DNA of 47,073 nt from Amycolatopsis decaplanina DSM 44594 (GCF_000342005.1 NZ_AOHO01000081.1:1-47073); one strand, 5' to 3'. Shown: positions 18,115 to 27,591, counted from the stretch's first letter. Numbers and translations: made by a program. Notes: generated from the letters alone by a model not told the origin.

Positions 18115-18894
18115 TTGTCAGGATCCTCCATCTGGTCGTTGCCGGTTCTCACGGTGCGGGCCAGAATCGCTCGGGTGAATAGCTGGGGCGCGGAGATTGC
18201 CGCGGGATCGGACCGGGAACCCGCGGTGTGTGCCGCGTTCGCGAGTTTGACCGCGAGTGTCACGGAAGATCTGGGGCCGGATCGGGTCGTGGACACCTTG
18301 TCCAGCGAATGCGCACGGCTGTTGCCGATCGATTCCACGGAAGTCTTCCTGCCGGGGCTGGAACTCGAACGCTATCCCGCGGTGGCGGAGGAAGGGCCCG
18401 CGCTCGAGTCGTTCGAAACCGGGAACGACATCGCCGTCCACGACCTTTCCGCCGAGGTTTCGCGCTGGCCGGGTTACGTCGCCAGGATCACGGGGAAGGG
18501 TTATGCCGCGGTTTCCGCGCTTCCGTTGCGTGCGATGGATGAAACCTTCGGTTCGATCGCCTTTCTCAGCGCCGAAACCGCGGTTCTGAGTGTCGAAGAC
18601 CGCCGGCTGGGCCGGGCGCTCGCCGACGTCGCGACGCTGTGTCTCCTGCAGCAACGGGAATTGCGCCACTATCGGACGCTTTCGGAGCAGTTGCAGACGG
18701 CCCTCGACAGCCGGGTCGTCATCGAGCAGGCGAAGGGCGTGCTCGCCGAGCGCGCCGGAATCGACGTCGGCACCGCCTTCCACCGCTTGCGTTCCTTCGC
18801 CCGCAGTTCGAACAGGAAGCTGTCGGAGGTCGCACGCGGCGTCGTCGAAGGCACACTGGACACCCGGAAACTTCTTCGGCGGCGAAACCGGTGA
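18115..18894 (+). CDS. GAF-ANTAR RNA-binding antitermination regulator
   Basis: About 259 residues if the TTG at 18115 is used; GTG codons at 18154 and 18175 are also possible and no ribosome site decides. Residues about 35-170 form a GAF-like sensor domain. The C-terminal ANTAR domain is clear: LQTALDSRVVIEQAKGVLAERAGIDVGTAFHRLRSFARSSNRKLSEVARGVVEG. ANTAR proteins bind paired hexanucleotide hairpins in nascent RNA to prevent termination. It opens the signalling region that runs to 29.6 kb. A second ANTAR protein lies at 24954. Confidence 0.85.
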   Translation: MSGSSIWSLPVLTVRARIARVNSWGAEIAAGSDREPAVCAAFASLTASVTEDLGPDRVVDTLSSECARLLPIDSTEVFLPGLELERYPAVAEEGPALESFETGNDIAVHDLSAEVSRWPGYVARITGKGYAAVSALPLRAMDETFGSIAFLSAETAVLSVEDRRLGRALADVATLCLLQQRELRHYRTLSEQLQTALDSRVVIEQAKGVLAERAGIDVGTAFHRLRSFARSSNRKLSEVARGVVEGTLDTRKLLRRRNR

Positions 18895-19019
18895 CAACTG
18901 TCGAAAAATGACACGCACTAGCTGGTCGGGCTTCACGCAGGAGAAAGGTGCGGTGAAGTCATGGCGCTGTCGGGAAGCCTGCTTGGGAAGAGCCGGTCGG
19001 TTTCGCCGAGTTGCGGGAC

Positions 19020-19190
19020 ATGCGTCATCCGAGGCTGACCATGGTCTACCTCCGGGAGCACGGCACCTTCTACCCGTACGCGCCTCGCGGGGCCCGCTGC
19101 CGGGACAGGCCGATGGAACTGAAGACCCGCTCGTCGCTGACCCGGATCGTGCCGATGGAGTCCGGCATCGGCCGGGGGCACCCGGTGTGA
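19020..19190 (+). CDS. Possible small protein or gene remnant
   Basis: A 56-residue frame (MRHPRLTMVYLREHGTFYPYAPRGARCRDRPMELKTRSS...GRGHPV) with about 90% G/C at third positions, the normal coding signature here. The frame stays open upstream for about 20 more codons without a start. There is no ribosome site and I do not recognise the family. It may be real or the relic of a longer gene. Confidence 0.3.
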   Translation: MRHPRLTMVYLREHGTFYPYAPRGARCRDRPMELKTRSSLTRIVPMESGIGRGHPV

Positions 19191-19205
19191 CGGGCGCCTG
19201 TCCGG

Positions 19206-19472
19206 TCAGCCGGGCACGCCGCTGAGCCAGCCGCGCAGCCGCTGGACACGCCGGTCTCGCGGGTTCCATCGCGGGAAGCGCCGCCGCGACCGCGTGGCGA
19301 GGGCCGCGCCGTCGAGATGCCGGATGGCGATCAGGACGTCGTCGAGCAGGGAGGCGTGCGTCTCGGATTTCACCTCGCCCCCCGGCGGCCGCCCGAGTTC
19401 GGCGACCGGTGCCCGGCGGACGACGGCGTTCGTGCCGGGACGGCGGCGGGTCTCGCAGATTCTCGTGGTCAC
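19206..19472 (-). CDS. Small basic hypothetical protein
   Basis: An 88-residue arginine-rich protein (GTG start; GAGAGA-like site upstream) with SETHASLLDDVLIAIRHLDGAALATRSRRRFPRWNPRDRR. No recognised domain, membrane segment or cysteine pair. It sits between two signalling genes on the opposite strand. Composition and third-position GC favour coding, but evidence is modest. Confidence 0.45.
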   Translation of the reverse strand: MTTRICETRRRPGTNAVVRRAPVAELGRPPGGEVKSETHASLLDDVLIAIRHLDGAALATRSRRRFPRWNPRDRRVQRLRGWLSGVPG

Positions 19473-19915
19473 GTCCCGGTCTCTCTTCTTCCCGCACTCA
19501 CGGTCCGGTAGTCGTCACCTTGGACGATGAGGTACCGGGGGCCGTGCCGGTCAGCGCCGAAGGTTGTGCCACGGAGGGCACAAAGACCTCACTCGGTCGC
19601 CGGGCGCGGATACGGCGGGTCACGGGTTCGCGTCGAAACCACAGGCAGGCCGGAGGGGGTGGGACAATGCGCCGGACCACCGGCTCAGGCACCGACGGCC
19701 ACGTCGCGAAAGCCATCTTCCGTTGGGAAAGGGACTTCATGCCCTGTGCCGGCGCCGCGCCGGAGGGCAGGCTGTCGGCGGACGTCCGCCGGTTCCGGCG
19801 GCGGCCTCGGGTGCACGGCCCAGGGGTTGCTGAGCCGCGCGCAGTGTCCGGTCGCGATTCCCGGGAATCTGCCGGGCAATGGTCCCGGCGAGACCACGAT
19901 CGACGGAGAAGGTGC
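19473..19915. other. Intergenic stretch without a supported gene
   Basis: All frames here are short or poorly composed. Two things can be pointed out. There is an inverted repeat TTGTGCC-N6-GGCACAA at 19564-19583, and an 11-base motif TCGCGAAAGCC at 19704-19714 that also occurs at 10291-10301 and 46915-46925. The promoter of the response regulator at 19916 should lie here. Confidence 0.5.
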
Positions 19916-20596
19916 ATGCAGAACCCGACCTCCCCGCAGGCTCTGCCCCCGGCCGCGGCCCCGATCCGGGTGCTGCTGGTCGAGGACCACAAGATGGTGG
20001 CCGAAGCGCTGGGCGCGGCCTTCGAGGAATTCCCGGAGATCCACCTGGTGGCGTCGGTGCAGTCACTGGCGCACGGGATGATCGCGGCGGAGGAGCATCT
20101 GCCCGACATCGTCCTGCTCGATCGGCGGCTGCCGGACGGTGACGGGATCGAGGCGATCCCCGCAATCCGCGCGATCTCGCCGCTGAGCAGGGTGCTGGTG
20201 CTGACCGGCGACGCGAACAGCGCCATCGCCGCCAGGATCCTCGAGGTCGGCGGCGCCGGGCTGCTGCTGAAATCCGGTCTCCTCGACGAGCTGATCACGG
20301 CGATCCGGACCATCGCGGCAGGTGACGTGGTCTTCGACCCGGAACTGCTCAGCGGCGCGCTGGCGATGCTGGCCGGCGGTTCCGGCGGACTCGGACCGGT
20401 GCTGACCCTGCGGGAGCGGCAGGTGCTCGGGCTGATCGCCGAAGGCGTGGGAACCGATCGGATCGCCGAAGAGCTGCGGCTCGCGCGGAATACCGTGCGG
20501 AATCACGTGCAGCGGATCTTGGTGAAGACCGGGACCCATTCGAAACTCGAAGCCGTGGCGCACGCGCGCAAGAATGGCCTCCTCGAACGGCCGTAG
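19916..20596 (+). CDS. NarL/LuxR-family response regulator
   Basis: A 226-residue two-component regulator. The receiver domain (about 17-135) has the acidic pair in VEDHKM, phospho-acceptor Asp in IVLLDRRLPDGDG, Thr in VLTGD and Lys in LLLKSG. The C-terminal LuxR HTH (about 160-222) is LTLRERQVLGLIAEGVGTDRIAEELRLARNTVRNHVQRILVKTGTHSKLEAV. ATG 19916 has GGAGAAGG upstream. The PAS kinase gene begins 17 bases after its stop, so the two are an obvious cognate pair. Confidence 0.88.
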   Translation: MQNPTSPQALPPAAAPIRVLLVEDHKMVAEALGAAFEEFPEIHLVASVQSLAHGMIAAEEHLPDIVLLDRRLPDGDGIEAIPAIRAISPLSRVLVLTGDANSAIAARILEVGGAGLLLKSGLLDELITAIRTIAAGDVVFDPELLSGALAMLAGGSGGLGPVLTLRERQVLGLIAEGVGTDRIAEELRLARNTVRNHVQRILVKTGTHSKLEAVAHARKNGLLERP

Positions 20597-20613
20597 CGGG
20601 GAGACGTATCCAA

Positions 20614-21708
20614 GTGCCAAGCTGCACTATGGCCAAGCTGCCATCGGAACAGGCACCTGATCACCGCAGCGCTGTGCTCTTCGAGTTGTTCATGCACAGC
20701 GTCGTCGACTACGCCATTTACCTGCTGGACGTCGATGGAAGGGTGATCACCTGGAACCATGGGGCGGAACGGATCAAGGGGTATTCCGAGGACGAGATCC
20801 TCGGCCGTCATTTTTCCGTTTTCTACACCGAGAAAGACGTCGCCGAGGGCAAACCCGCCTCGGAACTGCTGATCGCCGCGGAGATCGGGAGCCACGAGGA
20901 CGAAGGCTGGCGCGTCCGCCGCGGCGGTGAACGGTTCTGGGCCAGCACCGTGATCACCGCTTTGCGGGACGAACGGGGCTGCCTCATCGGTTTCGGCAAG
21001 GTGACCCGTGACCTCACCGAACGCCGGAAAACGCTGGAGGAAAGCACCGAACGGCGACAGGCGTTCGCGCATCTGGTCCGTGCGCAAGAAACCGAACGCC
21101 GTCGTATCGCGTGGGATGTTCACGACGATTCCATTCAGTCGATGATCGCGGTGAGCATGCGGTTGCAGATGCTCGCCGCACAACGGCGCGATCCCGCTTT
21201 GATGCGACTCGACGAAGCGATTCAAGGGGCGGTCCGGCGATTGCGGATCCTTGTCGCCCAATTGCGCCCGCCCGCGCTGAACGACCACGACCTGGCCGCT
21301 TCCGTCCGCGACTACCTCGACGAGGTCGTCGCCGGTTGGGGGCTGGAATGCACGCTGCGGCACGATCTCGCCACCGAGCCGCCGCCTGACCTCGTCGTGA
21401 CCGCTTTCCGGATCCTTCAGGAGGCGTTGGTGAACGTCCGGAAGCACGCGAACGCCACCGCCGTCGTGGTCTCGCTGACGGAGCAGGACGGCGGTCTGCT
21501 GGCGGAGGTCACCGACGACGGTGACGGGATGAAGCTGGAGGTCGAGAGCACGCACGAGGCGTTGTCGGGCGAGCACATCGGGGTGGCGTCGATGCGCGAA
21601 CGTGCTGAGGCGGCGCAAGGCTGGTTCCGGATCTCCAGCAGGCCCGGCGAAGGTACGTCGGTGGCCTTCTGGATTCCGCTGGGCCCTCCCGTGCCCGCGC
21701 GGAGATGA
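20614..21708 (+). CDS. PAS-domain sensor histidine kinase (HisKA_3, NarX/DesK type)
   Basis: A 364-residue kinase with no membrane segment. A PAS domain covers about 22-138 (VVDYAIYLLDVDGRVITWNHGAERIKGYSEDEILGRHFSVFYT). The dimerisation and phosphotransfer region has RAQETERRRIAWDVHDDSIQSM with phospho-His170. The HATPase_c domain follows (ILQEALVNVRKHANA N-box, EVTDDGDGM G1 box, GVASMRERAEAAQG). GTG start with GGGGAG upstream; ATG 20629 is possible. It should phosphorylate the LuxR regulator just upstream. The PAS ligand or cofactor is unknown. Confidence 0.88.
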   Translation: MPSCTMAKLPSEQAPDHRSAVLFELFMHSVVDYAIYLLDVDGRVITWNHGAERIKGYSEDEILGRHFSVFYTEKDVAEGKPASELLIAAEIGSHEDEGWRVRRGGERFWASTVITALRDERGCLIGFGKVTRDLTERRKTLEESTERRQAFAHLVRAQETERRRIAWDVHDDSIQSMIAVSMRLQMLAAQRRDPALMRLDEAIQGAVRRLRILVAQLRPPALNDHDLAASVRDYLDEVVAGWGLECTLRHDLATEPPPDLVVTAFRILQEALVNVRKHANATAVVVSLTEQDGGLLAEVTDDGDGMKLEVESTHEALSGEHIGVASMRERAEAAQGWFRISSRPGEGTSVAFWIPLGPPVPARR

Positions 21709-21757
21709 CGGTCGCCCCCCGGACCCTCGGGGCAGTCGGAACGAAGGAGGCAGCCCG

Positions 21758-24469
21758 ATGCCGGAACCGGGAAGCAAGCGTGGATCGAGAGAAGCGGTCC
21801 GGGTGGGCGGGGCGATCGGCGAGCAAGGTCTGCGGCGGCTGCTGGAGGGGCTGAAAGCCGTTCGCGACGGCGATTTCAGCACCCGGCTGCCCCAGGCGGA
21901 GGACGCCCTGATGGACGAGATGGCGGTCGTCTTCAACGGGATGGTCGATCGGCTGGCGCTGTTCACCTCCGAGGTCACCCGGGTCGCGCGCGAGGTGGGA
22001 ACCGACGGGAAGCTCGGCGGCCAGGCGGCGGTGCCCTCGGCCTCGGGGACCTGGAAGGACCTCACCGATTCGGTGAACGCGATGGTCCAGTCGCTGCGCG
22101 AGACCACGCTGGCGAACGAGGAGCAGGGTTGGCTCACCACCAACCTGGCGAGGATCTCGGGCCTGATGCAGGGCCACCGGGACCTGCGGGTGATGGCCAC
22201 GCTCATCATGAACGAGCTGACCCCGCTGGTCGGTGCCCAGCACGGGACGTTGTTCCTCACCGAGTCCGGTGAGGATGGCACCCGGCTGCGGTTGGTCACC
22301 AGCTACGGGCACAGCGAGGACCCGGACGCGCCCTCGGAATTCGCGATGGGGCAGTCACTGATCGGGCAGGCCGCGCAGACCAGGAGACCGATCGTGGTCG
22401 ACCGGACGCCGCCGGGCTTCGTGAAGATCTCGTCGAGCCTCGGTTCAGCCCCGCCGGTCAGCCTGATCGTGTTGCCGATCGTCTTCGAGGACCAGGTGCT
22501 CGGCGTCATCGAACTGGCATCGTTCGGCGAATTCACCGCCGTCCGCAGGGACTTCCTCGAACGGCTGATGGAGACCATCGGGGTCAACCTCAACACGATC
22601 ATCGCCGGCGCGCGGACCGACTCCCTGCTGGGGGAATCCCAGCGGCTCGCCGAGGAGCTACAGGCTCGCTCGGAGGAACTCCAAGCACAGCAGGCGAAAC
22701 TGCAGGTGTCGAACGCGGAACTGGAGGAGAAGGCCGAACTGCTCGCGCGGCAGAACCGCGACATCGAGGTGAAGAACTTCGAGCTGGAGCAGGCACGCCA
22801 GGAGATCGAGGAACGCGCGCAGCAGCTCGCGCTGGCCTCGAAGTACAAGTCGGAGTTCCTGGCCAACATGTCGCACGAACTCCGGACCCCGTTGACCAGC
22901 CTGCTGATCCTCGCCGGAGTCCTCTCGCAGAACTCGACCCGTAATCTGACGCCCAAACAGGTCGAGTTCGCCAAGGTGATCCAGTCCGCGGGCACCGATC
23001 TGCTGCAGCTGATCAACGACATTCTCGACCTGTCGAAGGTCGAGGCCGGCAAGATGGACATCCACCACGAGCCGTTCCCGTTGCGCCAGCTGCTCGACTA
23101 CGTCGGCACGACCTTCCATCCGCTGACCGCGGAGAAGGGGCTCGACTTCCAAATCACCGTCGAACCCAACGTGCCGGACCTGCTGTTCACCGACGAGCAA
23201 CGACTGCGGCAGGTGCTGCGGAACCTGCTGACGAACGCGGTCAAGTTCACCGAAGACGGCAGCGTCGAGCTGCGGGTCAAACTGGTCGACACCATCGTTT
23301 CGCCTTCAGGAGGGCTCCCGTACGAATCCCTGGTGGCTTTCAGCGTCATGGACACCGGGATCGGGATCGCCGAGGAGAACCTCGATTCGATCTTCGACGC
23401 CTTCCAGCAGGCCGACGGCACCACCAGCCGCAAGTACGGCGGCACCGGGCTCGGCCTGTCGATCAGCCGCGAGGTCGCCTACCTGCTCGGCGGCGAGATC
23501 CGGGCGGACAGCGTGCTGGGGACGGGCAGCACGTTCACCCTCTACCTGCCGGTGGCCAGGTTCACCGCACCCGAGAGCCTCGACGAGTCCACCGTGGACC
23601 CCGTAGCGGCGGAGCGGCGGGTGCTGGTGGTGGAAAGCGAGCAGAACAGCCTGCTGACCCTGCTCGCCCACGGGGTCGCGGCCGACATCGCGGACAGTCA
23701 CGGCTCGGTCCAGGTCCGGGCGGTGGCCGATCCTTCGGACGCGTTCGAGGAATTGAAACGCGATAGCTACCGCTGCGTCGTGCTCGACACCAGCATCCCC
23801 GGGACGAGTGTCTTGACGTTCCTCAAAAGGCTCGCCGAGGGGCCGGATCACGTAGGGATCCCGGTGCTGGGGTACGCGACCCGCAAGCTCAGCGCCGCGC
23901 AGGACAGGTTGCTGCAAGCGCACGCGCGGGTGCATCCGGTCCAACTGCTGCCGTCGCTGGACATGCTGCGGGAGCGCATCATGTTGCACATCTCGGCGAG
24001 TGAGCTCGAAAGTATCTTGCCGCCGCCGCGTCAGCTCGAGGTGACCCCCGATGAGACGGCTCGGGTCACCGAGCCGCCCGCCGGCCCCCCACGGCTGCAG
24101 GGGCGCAAGGTCCTGCTCGTCGACGACGACGCCCGCAACGTGTTCGCGATTTCGAGGATGCTCGAACCGCACGGACTGTCGGTCGTGCACGCGCCCAACG
24201 GCCGCAAGGGCATCGAGGAACTGCTGTCCGACGACGGCATCGACCTGATCCTGATGGACGTGATGATGCCGGAGATGGACGGCCACGCGACGACGGCTGC
24301 GATCCGCGAGATGCCGAAGTTCGCCGGTCTGCCCATCATCACGGTGACCGCGGAAGCGATGGAAGGGGAGTGTGAGAAGAGCCTTGCCGCCGGGGCGAGC
24401 GACTACGTCACCAAACCCGTGAACGCGGAGGAACTGCTGGCCTGTATGGAACGCTGGCTCGCGGATTGA
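21758..24469 (+). CDS. Soluble HAMP-GAF hybrid histidine kinase with two receiver domains
   Basis: A 903-residue cytoplasmic sensor. Order: HAMP-like segments (about 25-125, no membrane helix), GAF (about 140-285), a long coiled coil (about 295-362), HisKA with phospho-His373 in MSHELRTPLT, and HATPase_c (LLTNAVKFT; VMDTGIGIAEENLDSIFDAFQQ; GGTGLGLSIS). Then come two receivers. The first (about 625-745) is partly degenerate: the acidic pair reads VESEQ and no conserved Lys is seen. The second (about 785-900) is intact (LLVDDDARN, LILMDVMMPEMDG, TVTAEAM, TKPV). ATG 21758 has GAAGGAGG upstream. No HPt domain is present. The receiver-only protein converging on it may be a partner. Confidence 0.88.
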   Translation: MPEPGSKRGSREAVRVGGAIGEQGLRRLLEGLKAVRDGDFSTRLPQAEDALMDEMAVVFNGMVDRLALFTSEVTRVAREVGTDGKLGGQAAVPSASGTWKDLTDSVNAMVQSLRETTLANEEQGWLTTNLARISGLMQGHRDLRVMATLIMNELTPLVGAQHGTLFLTESGEDGTRLRLVTSYGHSEDPDAPSEFAMGQSLIGQAAQTRRPIVVDRTPPGFVKISSSLGSAPPVSLIVLPIVFEDQVLGVIELASFGEFTAVRRDFLERLMETIGVNLNTIIAGARTDSLLGESQRLAEELQARSEELQAQQAKLQVSNAELEEKAELLARQNRDIEVKNFELEQARQEIEERAQQLALASKYKSEFLANMSHELRTPLTSLLILAGVLSQNSTRNLTPKQVEFAKVIQSAGTDLLQLINDILDLSKVEAGKMDIHHEPFPLRQLLDYVGTTFHPLTAEKGLDFQITVEPNVPDLLFTDEQRLRQVLRNLLTNAVKFTEDGSVELRVKLVDTIVSPSGGLPYESLVAFSVMDTGIGIAEENLDSIFDAFQQADGTTSRKYGGTGLGLSISREVAYLLGGEIRADSVLGTGSTFTLYLPVARFTAPESLDESTVDPVAAERRVLVVESEQNSLLTLLAHGVAADIADSHGSVQVRAVADPSDAFEELKRDSYRCVVLDTSIPGTSVLTFLKRLAEGPDHVGIPVLGYATRKLSAAQDRLLQAHARVHPVQLLPSLDMLRERIMLHISASELESILPPPRQLEVTPDETARVTEPPAGPPRLQGRKVLLVDDDARNVFAISRMLEPHGLSVVHAPNGRKGIEELLSDDGIDLILMDVMMPEMDGHATTAAIREMPKFAGLPIITVTAEAMEGECEKSLAAGASDYVTKPVNAEELLACMERWLAD

Positions 24470-24477
24470 CGACCCGG

Positions 24478-24945
24478 CTACTCGGTCCCGTTGGCGCTGT
24501 TCGCGCAGACGCGGCGGATGGCCGCGAGGATCTCGGTGTTGGGGCTGCCCTTCACGAGGTACTCGGTGACGCCCGCGGACGCCATCTGCGCGATGGACCG
24601 GGTGTCGCTGTGCGCGGAGAACGCCATCAGCCGCGTATGGGGCACCCGCCGCCGGATCTCCCTGGCCATCCACGCGCCACCCCCGCCGGGGATCCGGACG
24701 TCCAGCAAGGCGACCTCCGGGGCCAGCAGTTCCGCGAGCGCGACCGCTTCACCGGCGTCCAGCGCGACGGCGACCACCTCGATGTCCGGCTCGGCCTCCA
24801 AGAGGGCGCGCAGGGCGTCACCGATGACCGGGTTGTCGTCCGCGACGAGCACCCGGAGTCTGCGGGGTGGCGTTCGGTTCATCGCCCGGTCCGTGCCCGC
24901 GCGGTCTGCGGCGCCGGTGGTGGTCGCGGGCCCTCCGCCGAGCAT
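24478..24945 (-). CDS. Receiver-only response regulator (CheY-like)
   Basis: 155 residues from the ATG at 24945, or 134 from 24882 (MNRTPPRRLRV); neither has a strong ribosome site. The receiver has VLVADDNPVIG, phospho-Asp in VALLDVRIPGGGG, Ser in MAFSAHSD and Lys in YLVKGSP. There is no output domain, so it acts through protein contacts. It lies 8 bases after the ANTAR gene on the same strand and converges on the hybrid kinase, a possible phosphodonor. Confidence 0.82.
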   Translation of the reverse strand: MLGGGPATTTGAADRAGTDRAMNRTPPRRLRVLVADDNPVIGDALRALLEAEPDIEVVAVALDAGEAVALAELLAPEVALLDVRIPGGGGAWMAREIRRRVPHTRLMAFSAHSDTRSIAQMASAGVTEYLVKGSPNTEILAAIRRVCANSANGTE

Positions 24946-24953
24946 GACGTGAC

Positions 24954-25259
24954 TCAGCAAGAGATCCGGCGATCGCCTTCGTTCGGCTGCTCGATGAGCG
25001 TCCTGGCGACGTCGTGGATCTTCATGTTGTTGTTGCGGCAGAACGCGCGTAGCAGTTCGAACGCCGCGTCGATGTCGATCTGGTAACGCTCGGCGAGGAT
25101 TCCCTTCGCCTGCTCGATGGGAAGGCGGTGGTCGAGCGCGTACTGGAGTTGCTCGGCACGGGTCCGGTAGAAGCGGACGCGGTCGCGCATGGCCACGAGG
25201 TCGTCGGCCGGGTCGGGAGAGCCGGATGAAGGGGCCGGCGAAATCGTGGTCTCGGACAT
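24954..25259 (-). CDS. Short ANTAR domain protein
   Basis: A 101-residue protein, nearly all ANTAR: RFYRTRAEQLQYALDHRLPIEQAKGILAERYQIDIDAAFELLRAFCRNNNMKIHDVARTLIEQ. The longer frame to 25409 adds an uncharacteristic Arg-rich stretch, so I use the ATG at 25259. It probably binds RNA antiterminator hairpins. It has no sensor domain of its own, so the adjacent receiver protein may gate it in trans, as split receiver-ANTAR systems do. Confidence 0.8.
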   Translation of the reverse strand: MSETTISPAPSSGSPDPADDLVAMRDRVRFYRTRAEQLQYALDHRLPIEQAKGILAERYQIDIDAAFELLRAFCRNNNMKIHDVARTLIEQPNEGDRRISC

Positions 25260-25450
25260 GAGGGTGATCGTCGCAGCGGCGGAACCGCTCCGGGAAGGAG
25301 AGAACGTCCTGACTCGAATGATGCAAATGGACCTGGCCCGGTCGGCGGCAGCCACTCGAACGGCCGCCGAACAGGGCCTTTTGGCCTGTCGCAGTGACCG
25401 GCCGTGCACCGTACGCTCTCATCCGAGGAGGGGGAACCGTGGAGGTCGGA

Positions 25451-26083
25451 ATGCTCCGGGTGTTTCTGGTCGACGATCACGAGGTGGTCCGTCGAGGGGT
25501 CGCGGACATGCTCGAGGAGGACGCCGGCCTGTGCGTGGTCGGCCAGGCCGCCACCTTTTCCCAGGCGCTGGCGAGGATCCCGGCGTTGCGGCCGGACGTC
25601 GCGGTGCTCGACGTGCGGCTGCCGGACGGCAACGGCGTCGAACTCGCGCGGGAACTGAGATCCAAGATGCCCGAACTGAAATGCCTGATGCTCACGTCGT
25701 ACACCGACGAGCAGGCGATGCTGGACGCGATCATGGCCGGTGCGTGCGGTTACGTCATCAAGGACATCCGGGGGATCGACCTGGTGGCCGCGGTCAAGGA
25801 GGTCGGCCTCGGCCGGTCGCTGCTGGACGCGCGGGCCGCCGCGACGCTGATGGCGAAGTTCCGAGACGACGCCGCGAAGAAGGGCCCGCTCGCCGGGCTT
25901 TCCGAGCAGGAGCGCACGCTACTGGAGCTGATCGGCGAGGGGCTGACCAACCGGCAGATCGCCGAGCGGATGTTCCTCGCCGAGAAGACCGTGAAGAATT
26001 ACGTGTCCCGGCTGCTGACGAAACTCGGTATGCAGCGGCGTACCCAGGCTGCCGTGCTGGCCACGGAACTGCGCCGGCAGTGA
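25451..26083 (+). CDS. devR: DosR/DevR-type response regulator
   Basis: A 210-residue NarL-family regulator very similar throughout to mycobacterial DosR (recalled sequence), for example MLRVFLVDDHEVVRRG, RPDVAVLDVRLPDGNG, DEQAMLDAIMAGACGYVIKDI and LTNRQIAERMFLAEKTVKNYVSRLLTKLGMQRRTQAAV. Key positions carry the same numbers as in DosR: Asp54, Thr82 and Lys104. ATG 25451 is set by GGAGG 6 bases upstream. A DosT-like kinase and two dormancy-regulon-type genes follow within 3.6 kb. In mycobacteria DosR drives the hypoxia/NO dormancy programme; the same role here is inference. Confidence 0.88.
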   Translation: MLRVFLVDDHEVVRRGVADMLEEDAGLCVVGQAATFSQALARIPALRPDVAVLDVRLPDGNGVELARELRSKMPELKCLMLTSYTDEQAMLDAIMAGACGYVIKDIRGIDLVAAVKEVGLGRSLLDARAAATLMAKFRDDAAKKGPLAGLSEQERTLLELIGEGLTNRQIAERMFLAEKTVKNYVSRLLTKLGMQRRTQAAVLATELRRQ

Positions 26084-26101
26084 GCCTTCCCCAGTACGAA
26101 A

Positions 26102-26133
26102 GGACCCCCTCACCGCGCTAAGCGCCAGGGTCC
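26102..26133 (+). terminator. Stem-loop after the DosR-type gene
   Basis: Outer arms GGACCC (26102-26107) and GGGTCC (26128-26133) enclose an inner stem GCGC-TAA-GCGC (26115-26125). It starts 18 bases after the stop codon. Confidence 0.5.
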
Positions 26134-26243
26134 CGGCAAAGGCGCATAAACGCTGGCCGATGTCGCTCTTGGTGATTCGAGGTGGACCTCCGAACGGGGC
26201 AGATGACAGAGGGCTTGAACCGACGGTGTCCACAAAGGTCATC

Positions 26244-26295
26244 GGGGTCGTGAGTGATCAGGGTCGTTAGAACGACCCTGATCACTCACGACCCC
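26244..26295. repeat. Intergenic palindrome, copy 3
   Basis: Perfect 25-bp arms (beginning GGGGTCGTGAGTGATCAGGG) around a 2-base centre. It belongs to the GTGAGTG.../...CACTCAC family. The 65 bases to its right (ATCGG.CAC ... TGTGGACAGTCGAGAA) resemble those right of copy 2. The rest of 26134-26433 holds no gene I can support. Confidence 0.85.
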
Positions 26296-26433
26296 TTCGC
26301 AAAATGCCCGAATCGGACACGGTCACCTCGAATGTGTCCCCTGTGGACAGTCGAGAAGGTGTCGGGCCACCGTGACGAGCCCCCTCCATCACCCAATTGA
26401 CCAGCGGATAGACGACTTTGCCGTGCCACTGCG

Positions 26434-27459
26434 CTAGACGCAATGGAGGGGTCCTGCACGTACTCGCGGATCAGGCCCGCCTCGGGCGGAAACGAGCGTA
26501 TCGAGCAGCACGTCCTCCAGCGGGCGGCGCGGCGTCCACGGCAGCGGCGAGCCGTAGCCGACGCGCAGCAACACCTGCGGCCACACCCCGCAGCCGAGAA
26601 TCCGCCGGAGTTCGGCGCGTGCCTCGCGGACCATGATCGACGGCGAGATGAACGACGCGTCGAGTCCCGCGGCGGTGGCGGTGAGCAGCACGCGTTGCAG
26701 CGCCTGACCGGCCTGCAACCGGTCGATCCGTTCGTCGGTCAGCGACCCGATCACCACGACGAGCGGGGCTCGGCGCGTATCGCTGCCGGCTTCGCCGAAT
26801 TCGTCCAGGAGCCAGCTTTCGTCGGCGGGGGAGCCTTCGGTCGCGTAGGAAGGCACCCCGTCGCGAGTGCTCGCGCCCAGTTCGGTCCAGCGGCCGAGTT
26901 CGGCGATGAACGCCGGGTCGGCGAGCTGCTCCCGGCGGGCGCGGGCGTCGAGGTCACGCAAGAGCCGGCACTGTTCGCCTTCGAGGCTCGGCATCCACGC
27001 GTGCTCGAGTTCGGTGGCGTGGCGGAGTGCGGCGAGCGTGGGTTTCGGGACGACACTGGACAGGAACGGCCGCCGGTTGGTCCGGCGCCGGGGAATCGCC
27101 CGGGCGAGCCGGGCGACCTTCGGATCCGGCGTGCGTTCGGCGAGCGGGCGGACGACGGCCAGCAGATCGGGATCGGCACGGCTCGGCATCAGGGTCGTCG
27201 CCGGATGGAAGCCCAGTGCGTGAATCGCCGTCCGGAGAGTGAACAGGGCGGCGCCGCAGGAGAGGACGAGGTGACGACCGTCCGGGTCCGTGACAGGTAG
27301 GATACGGTCGGAATCGGCGTGGAGTTCGATCCCGGTGCCGGTGCACCGGAAAAGCCACGGTTGGGTGTTGAGCGTCGACGGGGCCAGTGTGGCCGACCGG
27401 AGCACGGAATTCACCTGTTCGGAGTTCAAACGTCCGACCCTGGTGACTTGTATGGTCAT
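26434..27459 (-). CDS. Acg-type nitroreductase family protein
   Basis: A 341-residue protein of the Acg (Rv2032-like) nitroreductase branch: VNSVLRSATLAPSTLNTQPWLFR, LVLSCGAALFTLRTAIHALGFHP, RRTNRRPFLSSVVP, ALQRVLLTATAAGLDASFIS and VLLRVGYGSPLPWTPRRPLEDVL. These are tandem half-nitroreductase folds; in Acg itself a lid blocks the active site and flavin binding is atypical. The mycobacterial gene is controlled by DosR. Here it lies between the DosR-type and DosT-type genes and is divergent from the kinase, which supports the same link. ATG 27459 has a GGGGGG run upstream. Confidence 0.84.
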   Translation of the reverse strand: MTIQVTRVGRLNSEQVNSVLRSATLAPSTLNTQPWLFRCTGTGIELHADSDRILPVTDPDGRHLVLSCGAALFTLRTAIHALGFHPATTLMPSRADPDLLAVVRPLAERTPDPKVARLARAIPRRRTNRRPFLSSVVPKPTLAALRHATELEHAWMPSLEGEQCRLLRDLDARARREQLADPAFIAELGRWTELGASTRDGVPSYATEGSPADESWLLDEFGEAGSDTRRAPLVVVIGSLTDERIDRLQAGQALQRVLLTATAAGLDASFISPSIMVREARAELRRILGCGVWPQVLLRVGYGSPLPWTPRRPLEDVLLDTLVSARGGPDPRVRAGPLHCV

Positions 27460-27591
27460 GGTTACCCCCCGCCGCTGCGCCACGGGCAATACGGTTGTCT
27501 CGATGAGACGGTCCCCGCCCGCGGTGCGGGGCCGAAAGAGGAGAAAGTCACCACGGCCGCGAGTCGTCCCGATCTTCGGAGGCGCAGCAGG